Shown here one piece after another: positions 43,735 to 53,887 of a stretch of DNA of 64,000 nt. The notes under the pieces are model-generated. The model did no database searches. It was not told the origin of the DNA and worked only from the letters and a program-made list of their open reading frames with translations. Source of the stretch: Herbaspirillum frisingense GSF30 (GTDB lineage: Bacteria > Pseudomonadota > Gammaproteobacteria > Burkholderiales > Burkholderiaceae_D); the NCBI RefSeq assembly GCF_000300975.2, contig NZ_AEEC02000002.1, positions 62,001 to 126,000 on the forward strand. Direction: 5' to 3'. The translations under genes were made by a program, and so were the position numbers. Numbering within the stretch: the first letter of the stretch is position 1; every line of letters starts with the position of its first letter.

Positions 43735-43965
43735 TTGGACGATGAGCTGAAACAGGCAGCGCAGCGCAAGGCCTCGTTCGGCGCGACGATGAAGGCGGTG
43801 TTCTGGTCCTTCTTCGGCGTGCGCAAGCGCAAGGATTACGAATCGGATGCCGCCAGGCTCAATCCGGTGCACGTGATCATCGCCGGCATCCTCGGCGCGG
43901 CCATCTTCATTGCCATCCTGGTGACCATCGTCAAGCTGGTGGTGGCCAGTGCGGCGGGTGGCTAG
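43735..43965 (+). CDS. DUF2970 small membrane protein
   Basis: A 76-residue protein with a helical cytoplasmic half (KAVFWSFFGVRKRKDYESD) and a C-terminal membrane helix (about 47-70), the DUF2970 plan. The start looks like TTG 43735, because GAGGAG stands 5 bases upstream and no ATG lies nearby in frame before the conserved part. It sits between ctaG and coxC, a usual position for this family. The role is unknown. Confidence 0.75.
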   Translation: MDDELKQAAQRKASFGATMKAVFWSFFGVRKRKDYESDAARLNPVHVIIAGILGAAIFIAILVTIVKLVVASAAGG

Positions 43966-44134
43966 GTGGGTGGGGAGGCGCATGGGACGTGGGTGGCCAT
44001 TGAGCGGGCCGGCAGAGGCAGCGATGGATTTGAGCATTAAGAAAAAGTGAACCTGGAAGGCAATGGCATTCACCACAGATGAATGCAGCACCAGACCAGG
44101 CAACCGTAATCGGATTTCGTACCGGGAGAAGAAC

Positions 44135-44995
44135 ATGAGTTCTCAGCAAGCCAAGGCGCCCCATTATTTCGTTCCAGGCCCGTCGCGCTGGCCGATGATG
44201 GCAGGCATTTCCATGCTCATCACCATGATCGGGGCCTCGGCCTGGGTCAACGGGGTGTCGTGGGCGCCCTATGTCAATATCCTCGGTATCCTGATGGTGT
44301 TGGTGGTGCTGTATTACTGGTTCGGCGACGCCATCGGCGAATCCGAGTCCGGTCTCTACAGCGAGCGCATCGACCTCTCCTATCGCTGGAGCATGAGCTG
44401 GTTCATCTTCTCGGAGGTGATGTTCTTTGCCGCCTTCTTCGGTGCGCTGTTCTATGCCCGCAGCATCACCATGCCCTGGCTGGCTGACCTCGATCACAAG
44501 CTGATCTGGCCCGACTTCGCAGGTCAGTGGGGCAACGTCGGCCCGGCAGGAACGGTAGAGAACTTCACCACCATGGGACCGTTCCCCATTCCCACCATCA
44601 ACACCTTGCTGCTGCTGACCTCCGGCGTGACGCTGACCATTTCGCACCATGCGCTGCGCGCCGGTCATCGTACGCAGACGGCGGTGTGGCTCTTCCTCAC
44701 CATCCTGCTGGGTGCGGTCTTCATGGGCTTCCAGGCCTACGAATACATCCACGCCTACCATGAGCTGAACCTGAAGCTGACCTCGGGCATCTACGGTTCC
44801 ACCTTCTTCATGCTGACCGGCTTCCACGGCTTCCACGTGACCATGGGCGCGATCATGCTGTCGGTGGTGCTGTATCGCCTGCTGCGGGGGCACTTCACGC
44901 CGACCCACCATTTTGCCTTCGAGGGTGCGGCCTGGTATTGGCACTTCGTGGACGTGGTGTGGCTGGGACTGTACGTGGTGGTGTACTGGCTGTAA
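44135..44995 (+). CDS. coxC: Cytochrome c oxidase subunit III
   Basis: A seven-helix subunit that stabilises the oxidase core; 286 residues from ATG 44135 (MSSQQAKAPHYF), preceded by GGGAGAAG. Landmarks are WFIFSEVMFFAAFFGALFYA, TLLLLTSGVTLTISHHALR, the lipid-pocket region FQAYEYIHAY, and the final HFVDVVWLGLYVVVYWL. The frame is open upstream to 44063 but that part shows no family match. A UUCG-capped terminator follows. Confidence 0.95.
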   Translation: MSSQQAKAPHYFVPGPSRWPMMAGISMLITMIGASAWVNGVSWAPYVNILGILMVLVVLYYWFGDAIGESESGLYSERIDLSYRWSMSWFIFSEVMFFAAFFGALFYARSITMPWLADLDHKLIWPDFAGQWGNVGPAGTVENFTTMGPFPIPTINTLLLLTSGVTLTISHHALRAGHRTQTAVWLFLTILLGAVFMGFQAYEYIHAYHELNLKLTSGIYGSTFFMLTGFHGFHVTMGAIMLSVVLYRLLRGHFTPTHHFAFEGAAWYWHFVDVVWLGLYVVVYWL

Positions 44996-45038
44996 GCCTG
45001 GTGAATTCCTGGCAATCCAGACAGTCCAGTCAGGTGAG

Positions 45039-45062
45039 GGCCGCACTTCGGTGCGGCCTTTT
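45039..45062 (+). terminator. Terminator after coxC
   Basis: An 8-bp GGCCGCAC/GTGCGGCC stem capped by a stable TTCG loop and followed by TTTT. It separates the oxidase structural genes from the assembly genes. Confidence 0.85.
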
Positions 45063-45078
45063 CATGTGAGGGAAGGTT

Positions 45079-45279
45079 TCAGCGGATGCCGGTCGGCTGT
45101 ATCCAGCCCAGCTTGTAGCTCAGCAGGATGAACAGGAACAGCGCCACCGAAAAGCCCACCCGCAAGGTCAGCGCCTGGACCGTGCGATTGCTCTTGCCCT
45201 TGTCGCGCATGAGGAAGATCAGTGCCGAGGCCAGGCTGGCCAGGATCAGGATGAAGGCGATGGCGACGATGATTTTCAT
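45079..45279 (-). CDS. DUF2909 twin-transmembrane protein
   Basis: A 66-residue protein made of two membrane helices (about 2-24 and 39-58) joined by a short basic loop (RDKGKSNRTVQALTLRVG). This is the DUF2909 layout. It lies on the minus strand, opposite to all the surrounding cox genes, and converges with coxC. Such genes commonly accompany coxC/surf1 in betaproteobacteria, but no function is established. Confidence 0.75.
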   Translation of the reverse strand: MKIIVAIAFILILASLASALIFLMRDKGKSNRTVQALTLRVGFSVALFLFILLSYKLGWIQPTGIR

Positions 45280-45384
45280 GGCGGTAGAATTCCTGTCTCG
45301 GTCCGCTGGCTTGCGGTATGCTGCGTTGGTTTACTTAGTTTTTGCATCCCGCTTCTGAGGCCATTGTAAGGCCAAACCTCCCCG

Positions 45385-46107
45385 ATGCCGACCAGATTCC
45401 GCTTTCGCCTCATCCCCTTCTGCGCCACGTTGATCGTGGCCGCCGCCGGTATCGCGCTGGGCCAGTGGCAGAGTCATCGGGCGGCGGAGAAAACCGCCCT
45501 GCAGCAGCGCATGCAGGCGCGTGCGAGCGAAACGCCATTGCTGACCTTGCCTGCGGACGCGGTCACCAGCGATATGGAATTCCGCCATATCAAGCTGCGT
45601 GGCGAGTTCATTCCGCAGTGGACGCTCTATCTGGAAAATCGTCCCTACAATGGCGCCGTCGGGTTTCACGTGCTCACGCTGTTCAAGCCGGAAGGCAGCC
45701 CGCAGGCCGTGGTCGTGGCGCGCGGCTGGGCGCCGCGTGATGCGGCCGATCGCACGCGGGTACCGCAGGTGGCACCACCTGCGGGTGTGACGGAAGTTGA
45801 GGGCGTGCTGCGCCATGATGCCGGCCACGTGCTGCAGCTGGGCCAGGCCGATGCGCCCCGGCCACAGGCCATCCTGCAGAATCTGGACATCCCCGCACTG
45901 GCGCAGGCCAGCGGCATGGCGCTTTCGCCGCTGGTGATAGAGCAGGGCGGTAAGCCCGGCGATGCGCTGGTACGCGACTGGCCCGCACCTTCGCTGGGCA
46001 TCGACCGCCATCGCGGTTACGCGGTGCAGTGGTATGCACTGGCCGCCATGGCACTGATTTTTTTCATCGTGACAGGATACAAACGTGGTCGTCATGACAA
46101 AGCCTGA
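45385..46107 (+). CDS. SURF1-family cytochrome oxidase assembly protein
   Basis: Helps to insert haem a into subunit I. The 240-residue protein has two membrane helices at its ends (about 7-25 and 213-232), as is typical for SURF1/Shy1. The conserved GIALGQWQSHRAAEK (near 21-35), EFRHIKLRGEF, LYLENRPYNGAVGFHVLTLF and the closing HRGYAVQWYALA are present. It overlaps the next gene by 23 bases, so they are translationally coupled. It starts the assembly-factor half of the cox locus after the coxC terminator. Confidence 0.92.
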   Translation: MPTRFRFRLIPFCATLIVAAAGIALGQWQSHRAAEKTALQQRMQARASETPLLTLPADAVTSDMEFRHIKLRGEFIPQWTLYLENRPYNGAVGFHVLTLFKPEGSPQAVVVARGWAPRDAADRTRVPQVAPPAGVTEVEGVLRHDAGHVLQLGQADAPRPQAILQNLDIPALAQASGMALSPLVIEQGGKPGDALVRDWPAPSLGIDRHRGYAVQWYALAAMALIFFIVTGYKRGRHDKA

Positions 46108-46720
46108 AGTCCCTGCCAAGCCGGCGTCCCTGGAAGATGCGCGCCGTCGCCGCCTCGGTCGCTGGAAGATGCTGGCCATCGTGGCGGTCTGTGCTGCGCC
46201 GCTGATCGCCTCCTATTTCACCTACTACGTGGTCAAGCCGCAGAGCCGCAACAACTACGGCGCCTTGATCGAGCCGCGCCAGTATCCGATTCCCGACCTG
46301 GGCAGCAGCGCCATCGATGGCAGCCCTGCCAGGCTTGAGGATTACAAGGGCAAGTGGGTGATGTTGCAGGTGGATCGCGGCGAATGCGGCGCGCCCTGCC
46401 AGCAGAAACTGCTGACCATGCGCCAGCTGCGGCTGATGCAGGGCAAGGAGATGGAGCGCGTCGAACGCGTCTGGCTGGTGACCGATCGCGCACCCATCCA
46501 GACCCTGCTCCTGCGCGAATACGACGGAACCGATATCCTTCGGGTGGACGCCGGCAAATTGCAGTCCTGGTTGCCGGTCGATGCCGGTACCTCGCTCGAA
46601 GACCACATCTACCTGATCGACCCGCTGGGCAATCTGATGATGCGCTTCCCCAAGGACCCCGATCCCGGCAAGATGAAGAAGGACATTTCCAAGCTGCTGC
46701 GCGCTTCGGCCATCGGGTGA
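46085..46720 (+). CDS. SCO-like thioredoxin-fold membrane protein
   Basis: A 211-residue protein with one membrane helix (about 28-50) and a periplasmic thioredoxin-like domain. C101-G-A-P-C105 and His174 (EDHIYLIDPLGNLMMRF) mirror the CxxxC plus His copper site of SCO proteins, so it may be a second SCO-type copper chaperone or thiol reductase for oxidase assembly. Family identity is weaker than for the true SCO gene at 48793. GTG 46085 has AGGA 7 bases upstream; ATG 46094 is an alternative. It overlaps surf1 and precedes ctaA. Confidence 0.7.
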   Translation: MVVMTKPEVPAKPASLEDARRRRLGRWKMLAIVAVCAAPLIASYFTYYVVKPQSRNNYGALIEPRQYPIPDLGSSAIDGSPARLEDYKGKWVMLQVDRGECGAPCQQKLLTMRQLRLMQGKEMERVERVWLVTDRAPIQTLLLREYDGTDILRVDAGKLQSWLPVDAGTSLEDHIYLIDPLGNLMMRFPKDPDPGKMKKDISKLLRASAIG

Positions 46721-46761
46721 TGCCCGGGCCGGCACGCATGCTGACGCAAGTTTGAATCAAG

Positions 46762-47898
46762 ATGAATGCAACGACGCTGATACAACTGGGCCTGACCGGG
46801 CTCGTGGTCGCCCTGATCCCCCTGGCGCTGGTTTCGCGCGCACAGGGCGTGGCCAACAAATACCGCAAGCTGGTGTGGGTGACGCTGTTCTTTACCTTCG
46901 ACCTGATCATGTTCGGCGCCTTCACGCGCCTGACCGATTCCGGCCTCGGTTGCCCCGACTGGCCGGGTTGCTACAGCCACGCCAATCCGCTGCTGGCGCA
47001 TGAACACATCAATGCCGCCCAGGAAGCCATGCCCTTCGGCCCGGTCACCTGGGCCAAGGCCTGGATCGAGATGATCCACCGTTATTTCGCCATGGCGGTG
47101 GGCTTCCTGATCATCGTGCTGATGGTGACGGCGTGGCGGCGCTGGATCAGATCGGGGAGGACCGAGCTGCAGTTCCGACCCTGGTTCCCCACGGCCCTGC
47201 TGGGCTTCGTCTGCCTGCAGGGGGCCTTCGGTGCCTGGACCGTGACCATGAAGCTGCAACCTGTCATCGTCACGATTCACCTGCTGCTGGGCCTGACATT
47301 GCTGGCCATGCTGGCCTGGCTGGGCGCGCGGCAGGAGACCCATGTGCCGGTTTCTGCGGCCGGGCGCGCCTTGATCGTGCCAGCCACCATCGGCGCCGCC
47401 CTGCTGGCGCTGCAGATCGCGCTGGGGGGCTGGGTGAGTACCAACTATGCGGCGCTGGCCTGTTCCGATTTCCCGCTCTGCAACGGCCAGTTGGTGCCGC
47501 AGATGGACATCGAGCACGGCTTTACCCTGTGGCGCCACCTGGGCATGACCTCGGCTGGCGACTACCTGCCGGTCGAAGCGCTGACCGCAATCCACTGGGT
47601 GCACCGCAGTTTTGCCTTTGTCGTGATCTTGTATGTTGTATGGCTGGCACACCGCGCCCTGCGTGACGAGGGCTTGCGCAAGACCGCCCGCTGGATGCTG
47701 ATCGTGCTGGGTTTGCAGCTCTGTACCGGTCTGGCGACCATCTATCTGAACTGGCCGCTGGCCATTGCCGTGGTCCATAACGGCGGGGCGGCGCTGCTGG
47801 TCATCCTCATGGTCATGTTAAACTACAAGGTCCGTTACGCACCCTCCGGCCTGGCCGTCGCTGCTCCACCAGCATCCGCCCGGCCCGTCACGCCATGA
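46762..47898 (+). CDS. ctaA: Haem A synthase CtaA (COX15)
   Basis: Oxidises the C8 methyl of haem O to make haem A in the inner membrane. The 378-residue protein has eight membrane helices and two similar halves. Haem-ligand His residues are in the first half ([10 protein letters not shown] then [12 protein letters not shown]) and the second ([12 protein letters not shown]). [17 protein letters not shown] (about 53-69) and [11 protein letters not shown] carry the paired cysteines typical of the family. It overlaps ctaB by ATGA. Confidence 0.94.
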   Translation: MNATTLIQLGLTGLVVALIPLALVSRAQGVANKYRKLVWVTLFFTFDLIMFGAFTRLTDSGLGCPDWPGCYSHANPLLAHEHINAAQEAMPFGPVTWAKAWIEMIHRYFAMAVGFLIIVLMVTAWRRWIRSGRTELQFRPWFPTALLGFVCLQGAFGAWTVTMKLQPVIVTIHLLLGLTLLAMLAWLGARQETHVPVSAAGRALIVPATIGAALLALQIALGGWVSTNYAALACSDFPLCNGQLVPQMDIEHGFTLWRHLGMTSAGDYLPVEALTAIHWVHRSFAFVVILYVVWLAHRALRDEGLRKTARWMLIVLGLQLCTGLATIYLNWPLAIAVVHNGGAALLVILMVMLNYKVRYAPSGLAVAAPPASARPVTP

Positions 47899-48788
47899 CC
47901 ACACTGACCGCCCAACCCAACCGCATCGCCCAGTACTGGGCACTGACCAAGCCGCGTGTGACGCAGCTGGCCGTGTTCTGTGCCGTGATCGGCATGTTCC
48001 TCTCCACGCCCGATCTGCCGGATTGGCACAAGGTCATCTTCGGCACGGTCGGCATCTGGCTCCTGGCCGGGGCCGCCTTCGCCATCAATTGCCTGGTCGA
48101 GCGCGAGATCGATTCGCGCATGGCCCGCACCGCCCGCCGGCCACTGGCGCGCGGCGAAATCACGGTGCCGCAGACGCTGGTGTTCTCGGGCGTACTCGGC
48201 GGCCTGGGCATGTGGGTGCTGTACAACCTGGTCAATCCGCTGACCATGTGGCTGACCTTCGCCACCTTCGTCGGCTACGCCATCATCTACACCATCATCC
48301 TCAAGCCGGCCACCTCGCAGAACATCGTCATCGGCGGCCTGGCCGGCGCCATGCCACCCGCCCTCGGCTGGGCTGCGATCGCCAACGACGTACCGATGCA
48401 GGCTTGGGTGCTGGTGATGATCATCTTCATCTGGACGCCACCACACTTCTGGGCGCTGGCCATGTACCGCCGTGACGACTACGCCAAGTCTGGCCTGCCC
48501 ATGTTGCCCATCACGCACGGCATGGATGTGACCAAGTTGCACATCCTGATGTACACCATCGCGCTGTTCGCCGTGAGCCTGCTGCCCTTTGCCATTGGCA
48601 TGAGCGGCCTGATCTATCTGGCCACGGCGGTCGTGCTGGGCGCGATCTTCTTCTGGTATTCCTGGCAGATCTATCGCCGCTACACCGACCTGATCGCGCG
48701 CAAGGCCTTCGCCTATTCCATCGTCTACCTGTCCATCCTGTTCGCGGTACTGCTGGTGGATCACTATTTCCTGTTCCGCGGTTTCTGA
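47895..48788 (+). CDS. ctaB: Protohaem IX farnesyltransferase (haem O synthase)
   Basis: A UbiA-family prenyltransferase that makes haem O, the substrate of CtaA. The 297-residue protein has about nine membrane helices. Motifs are [29 protein letters not shown] (the Asp-rich prenyl-diphosphate site, about 64-83), [16 protein letters not shown] and [19 protein letters not shown]. It is translationally coupled to ctaA and followed after 4 bases by the SCO gene. Confidence 0.95.
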   Translation: MTTLTAQPNRIAQYWALTKPRVTQLAVFCAVIGMFLSTPDLPDWHKVIFGTVGIWLLAGAAFAINCLVEREIDSRMARTARRPLARGEITVPQTLVFSGVLGGLGMWVLYNLVNPLTMWLTFATFVGYAIIYTIILKPATSQNIVIGGLAGAMPPALGWAAIANDVPMQAWVLVMIIFIWTPPHFWALAMYRRDDYAKSGLPMLPITHGMDVTKLHILMYTIALFAVSLLPFAIGMSGLIYLATAVVLGAIFFWYSWQIYRRYTDLIARKAFAYSIVYLSILFAVLLVDHYFLFRGF

Positions 48789-48792
48789 GCCC

Positions 48793-49383
48793 ATGAAAAG
48801 ATTTTTCTCGGCGCTGCTGCTGGCCGGCTGCGCAACGTTGCTGGCGGCCTGCGGCCCGTCCAAGCCTGAGCTGAAGTTCAACAATACCGATGTCACCGGC
48901 CTCGATTACGCCAAGGACTTCGCCCTGACCGACCACAACGGCAAGCCGCGCACCCTGGCCGATTTCAAGGGCAAGGTGGTGGTCATGTTCTTCGGCTACA
49001 CCCAATGCCCGGACGTCTGCCCGACCACCATGATCGAGATGGCCAATGTCATGAAGGGACTGGGGCCTGAGGCGGACAAGGTGCAAGTGCTCTTCGTCAC
49101 CGTTGATCCCGAGCGCGATACACAGGAAGTGCTGTCGCAATACGTGCCGGCCTTCGACAAGCGTTTCCTGGGCCTGCGCGGTGACCTGCCGCAGACCGAG
49201 AAGGTCGCCAAGGAATTCAAGGTGTTCTACCAGAAGGTACCGGGCAAGCAGCCCGGCAGCTACACCATGGATCACACGGCCGGCAGCTATGTGTTCGATA
49301 CCCAGGGCCACATCCGCCTGTTCGTCAAGCACGGCCAGGGACCGCAGACCCTGACGCATGACATCAAGCTGCTGTTGAACTGA
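48793..49383 (+). CDS. SCO1/SenC-family copper chaperone lipoprotein
   Basis: Supplies copper to the CuA site of subunit II. The 196-residue precursor has a lipobox LLAAC (Cys20), so it is an anchored lipoprotein. The thioredoxin-fold domain has the copper motif C-P-D-V-C (GYTQCPDVCPTTM, near 73-85), FVTVDPERDT, and the third ligand His in YTMDHTAGSYVFD. All three ligands are present. It is the last gene of the cox locus, ending at a bidirectional terminator. Confidence 0.93.
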   Translation: MKRFFSALLLAGCATLLAACGPSKPELKFNNTDVTGLDYAKDFALTDHNGKPRTLADFKGKVVVMFFGYTQCPDVCPTTMIEMANVMKGLGPEADKVQVLFVTVDPERDTQEVLSQYVPAFDKRFLGLRGDLPQTEKVAKEFKVFYQKVPGKQPGSYTMDHTAGSYVFDTQGHIRLFVKHGQGPQTLTHDIKLLLN

Positions 49384-49411
49384 GCCGCAGAGGCCAACCA
49401 GAGCTGGAAAA

Positions 49412-49439
49412 AAGAAAGGCGCCCGAGGGCGCCTTTCTT
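49412..49439. terminator. Bidirectional terminator between sco and rpoH
   Basis: A 13-bp AAGAAAGGCGCCC/GGGCGCCTTTCTT palindrome with a tiny loop lies between the convergent SCO and rpoH genes. Confidence 0.85.
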
Positions 49440-49473
49440 GTTGCTGCGATGCTGATCAGTCGGATCAGTCGGA

Positions 49474-50373
49474 TCAGGAATAGGCCTCAAGTGAGGTCTT
49501 CATCTTCTTCAATGCCACCGCTTCGATCTGGCGAATACGTTCGGCAGACACACCGAACTCATCGGCCAGCTCATGCAGGGTGGCACCCGAACCATCGTCA
49601 TTGGCCAGCCAGCGGGCTTCGACGATACGGCGCGAGCGGTCATCCAGCTTGGACAGTGCGGCTTCCAGGCCTTCCGATTGCAGGCGATCGTACTGCTTGG
49701 CCTCGATGACACGGGTCGGCTCCGAATTGTCGGAAGACAGGTACGCGATGGGCGCGAACTTGTCATCTTCATCATCGGTGGGCGACTCCAGGGCGATATC
49801 GCGACCGGACAGACGGGTTTCCATCTCGATCACTTCTTCGCGCTTGACGTCCAGGGTCTTGGCCAGCGCCTCGACCTGGGCCGGGGTCATCGCGTCCAGA
49901 CCTTCCTTGTGGCTGCGCAGGTTGAAGAACAGCTTGCGCTGGGCCTTGGTGGTAGCAACCTTCACCAGACGCCAGTTCTTCAGGATGTACTCGTGGATCT
50001 CGGCCTTGATCCAGTGCATGGCGTAGGACACCAGACGCACGTTCTGCGCCGGATCGAAACGCTTGACGGCCTTCATCAGGCCGATGTTGCCTTCCTGGAT
50101 CAGGTCGGCGTGCGGCAGGCCATAGCCCAGGTAACCACGGGCGATCGAGACGACCAGGCGCAGGTGCGACAACACCATCTTCTGGGCGGCGCCCAGATCA
50201 TTCTTTTCGCGCAGGTCGCGGGCCAGCTTGATCTCTTCCTCGTGGGTCAGCATGGGCAGGCGGTTCACTGCGGAAATATACGCGTCGATATTGCCCAGGC
50301 TGCCGGAAAAACCCAGCGCGAGTGCATTGGACTCGGCAGGCATGAGTGCAGTTTGTGCAGACGCAGTTTTCAT
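49474..50373 (-). CDS. rpoH: Heat-shock sigma factor RpoH (sigma-32)
   Basis: Directs RNA polymerase to heat-shock promoters. The 299-residue protein has region 2 with DLIQEGNIGLMKAVKRFDP (about 90-108) and YAMHWIKAEIHEYIL. The RpoH box QRKLFFNLR (near 143-151) distinguishes sigma-32 from other group members, and region 4 ends with a helix-turn-helix TLHELADEFGVSAERIRQIE. A CIRCE operator overlapping a putative promoter lies about 140 bases upstream, which suggests HrcA repression in addition to the usual controls. Confidence 0.96.
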   Translation of the reverse strand: MKTASAQTALMPAESNALALGFSGSLGNIDAYISAVNRLPMLTHEEEIKLARDLREKNDLGAAQKMVLSHLRLVVSIARGYLGYGLPHADLIQEGNIGLMKAVKRFDPAQNVRLVSYAMHWIKAEIHEYILKNWRLVKVATTKAQRKLFFNLRSHKEGLDAMTPAQVEALAKTLDVKREEVIEMETRLSGRDIALESPTDDEDDKFAPIAYLSSDNSEPTRVIEAKQYDRLQSEGLEAALSKLDDRSRRIVEARWLANDDGSGATLHELADEFGVSAERIRQIEAVALKKMKTSLEAYS

Positions 50374-50519
50374 GGATTCTCCTCGTTCCTAGCGGAAACA
50401 GTATGAAGCGGTAAGCTTGGGGGCCGGCGTCGGTGGCTTGGCGCGGCAGATGCGCAGCGGGCGCGCATCGTCTCGGTTTGTTGCAGTGCTCACATAAAAC
50501 TGGAGCAATTCGATAAGGT

Positions 50520-50549
50520 ATTCTAGCACTCGTCACCCCAGAGTGCTAA
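50520..50549 (-). promoter_or_regulatory. rpoH: Putative rpoH promoter overlapping CIRCE
   Basis: On the minus strand TTAGCA (50544-50549) and TAGAAT (50520-50525) are separated by 18 bases, a plausible sigma-70 promoter. Both elements lie partly inside the CIRCE arms, so bound HrcA would block it. The leader to the rpoH ATG would be about 140 bases. Confidence 0.5.
50523..50549 (-). promoter_or_regulatory. CIRCE operator (HrcA binding site)
   Basis: TAGCACTC, nine bases, GAGTGCTAA matches the CIRCE consensus TTAGCACTC-N9-GAGTGCTAA with only the outermost left base off. This inverted repeat is the operator of the heat-shock repressor HrcA. It stands upstream of rpoH rather than groESL or dnaK. 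Confidence 0.9.
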
Positions 50550-50854
50550 TAGCATGATTGGGAAGCGTTGATAGCCGACGACTATTGCCGATCAGTCCCT
50601 CATTGCATTATTTCCCCTTCATATTAGTCGCCTTTGGGCGACAAAAGTTGCGATGCGGGTCAAAAGCAGGCGAGAAACTTGTAACAATTTTTGCAGCGCG
50701 CCACGGGGCTGGAAAGAGGCAGACGCCAGGGCAGAAAAGGGAGCACAGACAGAAGTGCCGCTTTGCCGGCAGGGACCGGCGACCACCCTTGGGAAGACGT
50801 ACGAGACTTGGAATTATTGCAGGGCGAGGAGTTCCACCGGTGTTTCCGATGCCA

Positions 50855-50885
50855 GAAAAACCGAAGCCCGCTACTGCGGGCTTCG
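50855..50885 (-). terminator. Rho-independent terminator of ftsX operon
   Basis: On the minus strand a 10-bp CGAAGCCCGC/GCGGGCTTCG stem with a 4-base loop is followed by G and five T, shortly after the ftsX stop. Confidence 0.88.
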
Positions 50886-50908
50886 ATCTGGAGGCGCCAG
50901 GAACAGCC

Positions 50909-51832
50909 TCAGGCCTTGCGGGCCAGCTGCCGATGCACCGACAGCATTGCCCCGAACAGGCCCAGCAGGGCGCTCACGGCCAGCAGCAGGGCGATGGCCA
51001 TGGGGCTGGGCAGGGCCAGCTGGAATTCCGACGCATACAGGTGCGCAAAGTCGAGGATGGCCGCATTGAGCGGTTGCTGTGCCGCCACCACCAACCCCAG
51101 CGCCACCAGTCCGGCGCATCCGCCCAGCAGCGCGCCGGTGTAATAGAAGGGCCGGTAGATGAAGGAATTGGTCGCCCCGAACAGGCGCGACACCTCGATC
51201 TCGTCGCGCTGCGTCATCACCTGCAGGCGGATCGTATTGAACACCACCGCCACCACCACCGCACCCAGCGTAATGCCGAGGAACAGCAGCACCAGCCGCA
51301 GGATGCGCAGCAACGCCGCCAGCCGCTTGACCCATTCCGAGTCGATCTGCACCGTATCCACGCCGGCCTGTTTCTTCAGTTGCTGGGCGATGTCATCGAC
51401 GCGGCCGGCATTCATGGCGTTCTCGAAGCCCGGCAGGCGCACCACGAAGCTGTCCGGCAGCGGATTGCTGCCCAGGGTATTGAGCACATCGGCCAGGCCG
51501 GTCTTGCTCTTCAAGGCATCGAAGGCCTTTTCGCGCGGGATGAACTCGACCTTGCCGTTGGTGTTGCCGTCCTTCAACACCTGGTTGATGGTCTTGCCCA
51601 CTACCAGTGCAGCATCGCGGCTGGCCTCGGGTTTCATGAAGATGCTGATTTCCGGCTCCACCGACATCTGGTCCGAGATCGGGCGCACGTTTTCCAGCGC
51701 CGACAGGCCCGCGAAGGGCAGCGCCAGCGCAATCGAGACCACCAGCACGTTGAGCACGAAGTTGCCCGGCGAGCGCAGCAGGTGGCGCAAGGCGTCGGCG
51801 ATGGCGGCGAAATGCTGTCTCAACCAGTTCAT
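50909..51832 (-). CDS. ftsX: Cell-division ABC permease FtsX
   Basis: The inner-membrane partner of FtsE that regulates septal peptidoglycan hydrolases. The 307-residue protein has a cytoplasmic N-terminus, a first membrane helix (about 23-45), a periplasmic domain (VEPEISIFMKPEASRDAA; about 57-165), then three helices with LRLVLLFLGITLGAVVVAVVFNTIRLQV and the cytoplasmic RDEIEVSRLFGAT loop. The start overlaps the ftsE stop by 4 bases. A strong terminator follows. Confidence 0.95.
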   Translation of the reverse strand: MNWLRQHFAAIADALRHLLRSPGNFVLNVLVVSIALALPFAGLSALENVRPISDQMSVEPEISIFMKPEASRDAALVVGKTINQVLKDGNTNGKVEFIPREKAFDALKSKTGLADVLNTLGSNPLPDSFVVRLPGFENAMNAGRVDDIAQQLKKQAGVDTVQIDSEWVKRLAALLRILRLVLLFLGITLGAVVVAVVFNTIRLQVMTQRDEIEVSRLFGATNSFIYRPFYYTGALLGGCAGLVALGLVVAAQQPLNAAILDFAHLYASEFQLALPSPMAIALLLAVSALLGLFGAMLSVHRQLARKA

Positions 51833-52521
51833 GGCGATACCTCCACCGGATTGGCCACGCCGTTGTGCCAGCCATCGACGATGCGGCCGCGGTCCAGGTA
51901 GACGATGCGGTCGGCACCGGTCAGGAATTGCTCATCATGGGTCGAGATCAGGCAGGTCACGCCCACGCCATGGAAGGATTTCAGGGCCGCCAGCACCTTG
52001 TTGGCATTGGCGCGGTCCAGGTTGGCCGTCGGTTCGTCGGCCAGGATGATCTGCGGACGGTTGACGATGGCCCGTGCAATGGCCACCCGCTGCTGCTCGC
52101 CACCGGACAGTTCCAGCGGTTCACACATGGCCTTGCCCAGCAGGTCCACCTTGTCCAGCGCGGCGCGGGCGCGCTTTTCGGCGTCCTGGCGCGAGGAACC
52201 GGTGACAATCAGCGGCAGCATCACGTTGGCCAGCAGGTTGCGGTCCAGCAGCAGCTTCTGCTGCTGGAAGATCAGCCCCAGATTGCGGCGCAGGTAGGGC
52301 AGGCCGGAAGCCTTGATGCCACCGATGTCGGTGCCGTTGACGCTCAGCTTGCCCGCCGTGGGGCGCTCGATGGCCGCGATCATCTTCAGCAGCGTCGATT
52401 TGCCGGCGCCCGAAGGGCCGGCCAGGAAGATCAATTCGCCCTTCTTTACCGACAGCGTGATGTCGCGCAGGGCGTAGACCTCGCGCGCGTATTGCTTGGA
52501 AACCCGGGTAAATTCAATCAT
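51829..52521 (-). CDS. ftsE: Cell-division ATP-binding protein FtsE
   Basis: The ATPase of FtsEX, 230 residues. Walker A is GPSGAGKST (about 34-42), the Q-loop is in LIFQQQKLL, the signature is LSGGEQQRVAIAR (about 138-150), Walker B is IILADEPTANLD (about 159-170), and the switch His is in ISTHDEQF. ftsE lies 4 bases after the ftsY stop and overlaps ftsX, forming the ftsYEX operon in the order known from other proteobacteria. Confidence 0.96.
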   Translation of the reverse strand: MIEFTRVSKQYAREVYALRDITLSVKKGELIFLAGPSGAGKSTLLKMIAAIERPTAGKLSVNGTDIGGIKASGLPYLRRNLGLIFQQQKLLLDRNLLANVMLPLIVTGSSRQDAEKRARAALDKVDLLGKAMCEPLELSGGEQQRVAIARAIVNRPQIILADEPTANLDRANANKVLAALKSFHGVGVTCLISTHDEQFLTGADRIVYLDRGRIVDGWHNGVANPVEVSP

Positions 52522-52525
52522 CAGT

Positions 52526-53719
<1,194 letters not shown>

Positions 53720-53887
53720 CGGATGGCGATAGGCTGGATTCGGGCTGCGGCCGGGGCGGGAAGGCGGGAGGGGAGGCGCGCATGGCTGTCCTGACAACCG
53801 CAGTGGACAGGTTACAATTGCCCTTCCACAAGCCCCGCGCATGGCCGCCAGGGTCAATGAATCCAGCATTTTATCAGAGCACAGCCC

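Larger units (their letters stand above)
50374..50908. other. Regulatory stretch upstream of rpoH
   Basis: A stretch of about 535 bases with no gene. It contains the rpoH leader, the CIRCE/promoter element at 50520-50549 and the ftsX terminator at 50855-50885. The part between 50560 and 50850 shows no recognisable gene; other rpoH promoters may lie there. Confidence 0.7.
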
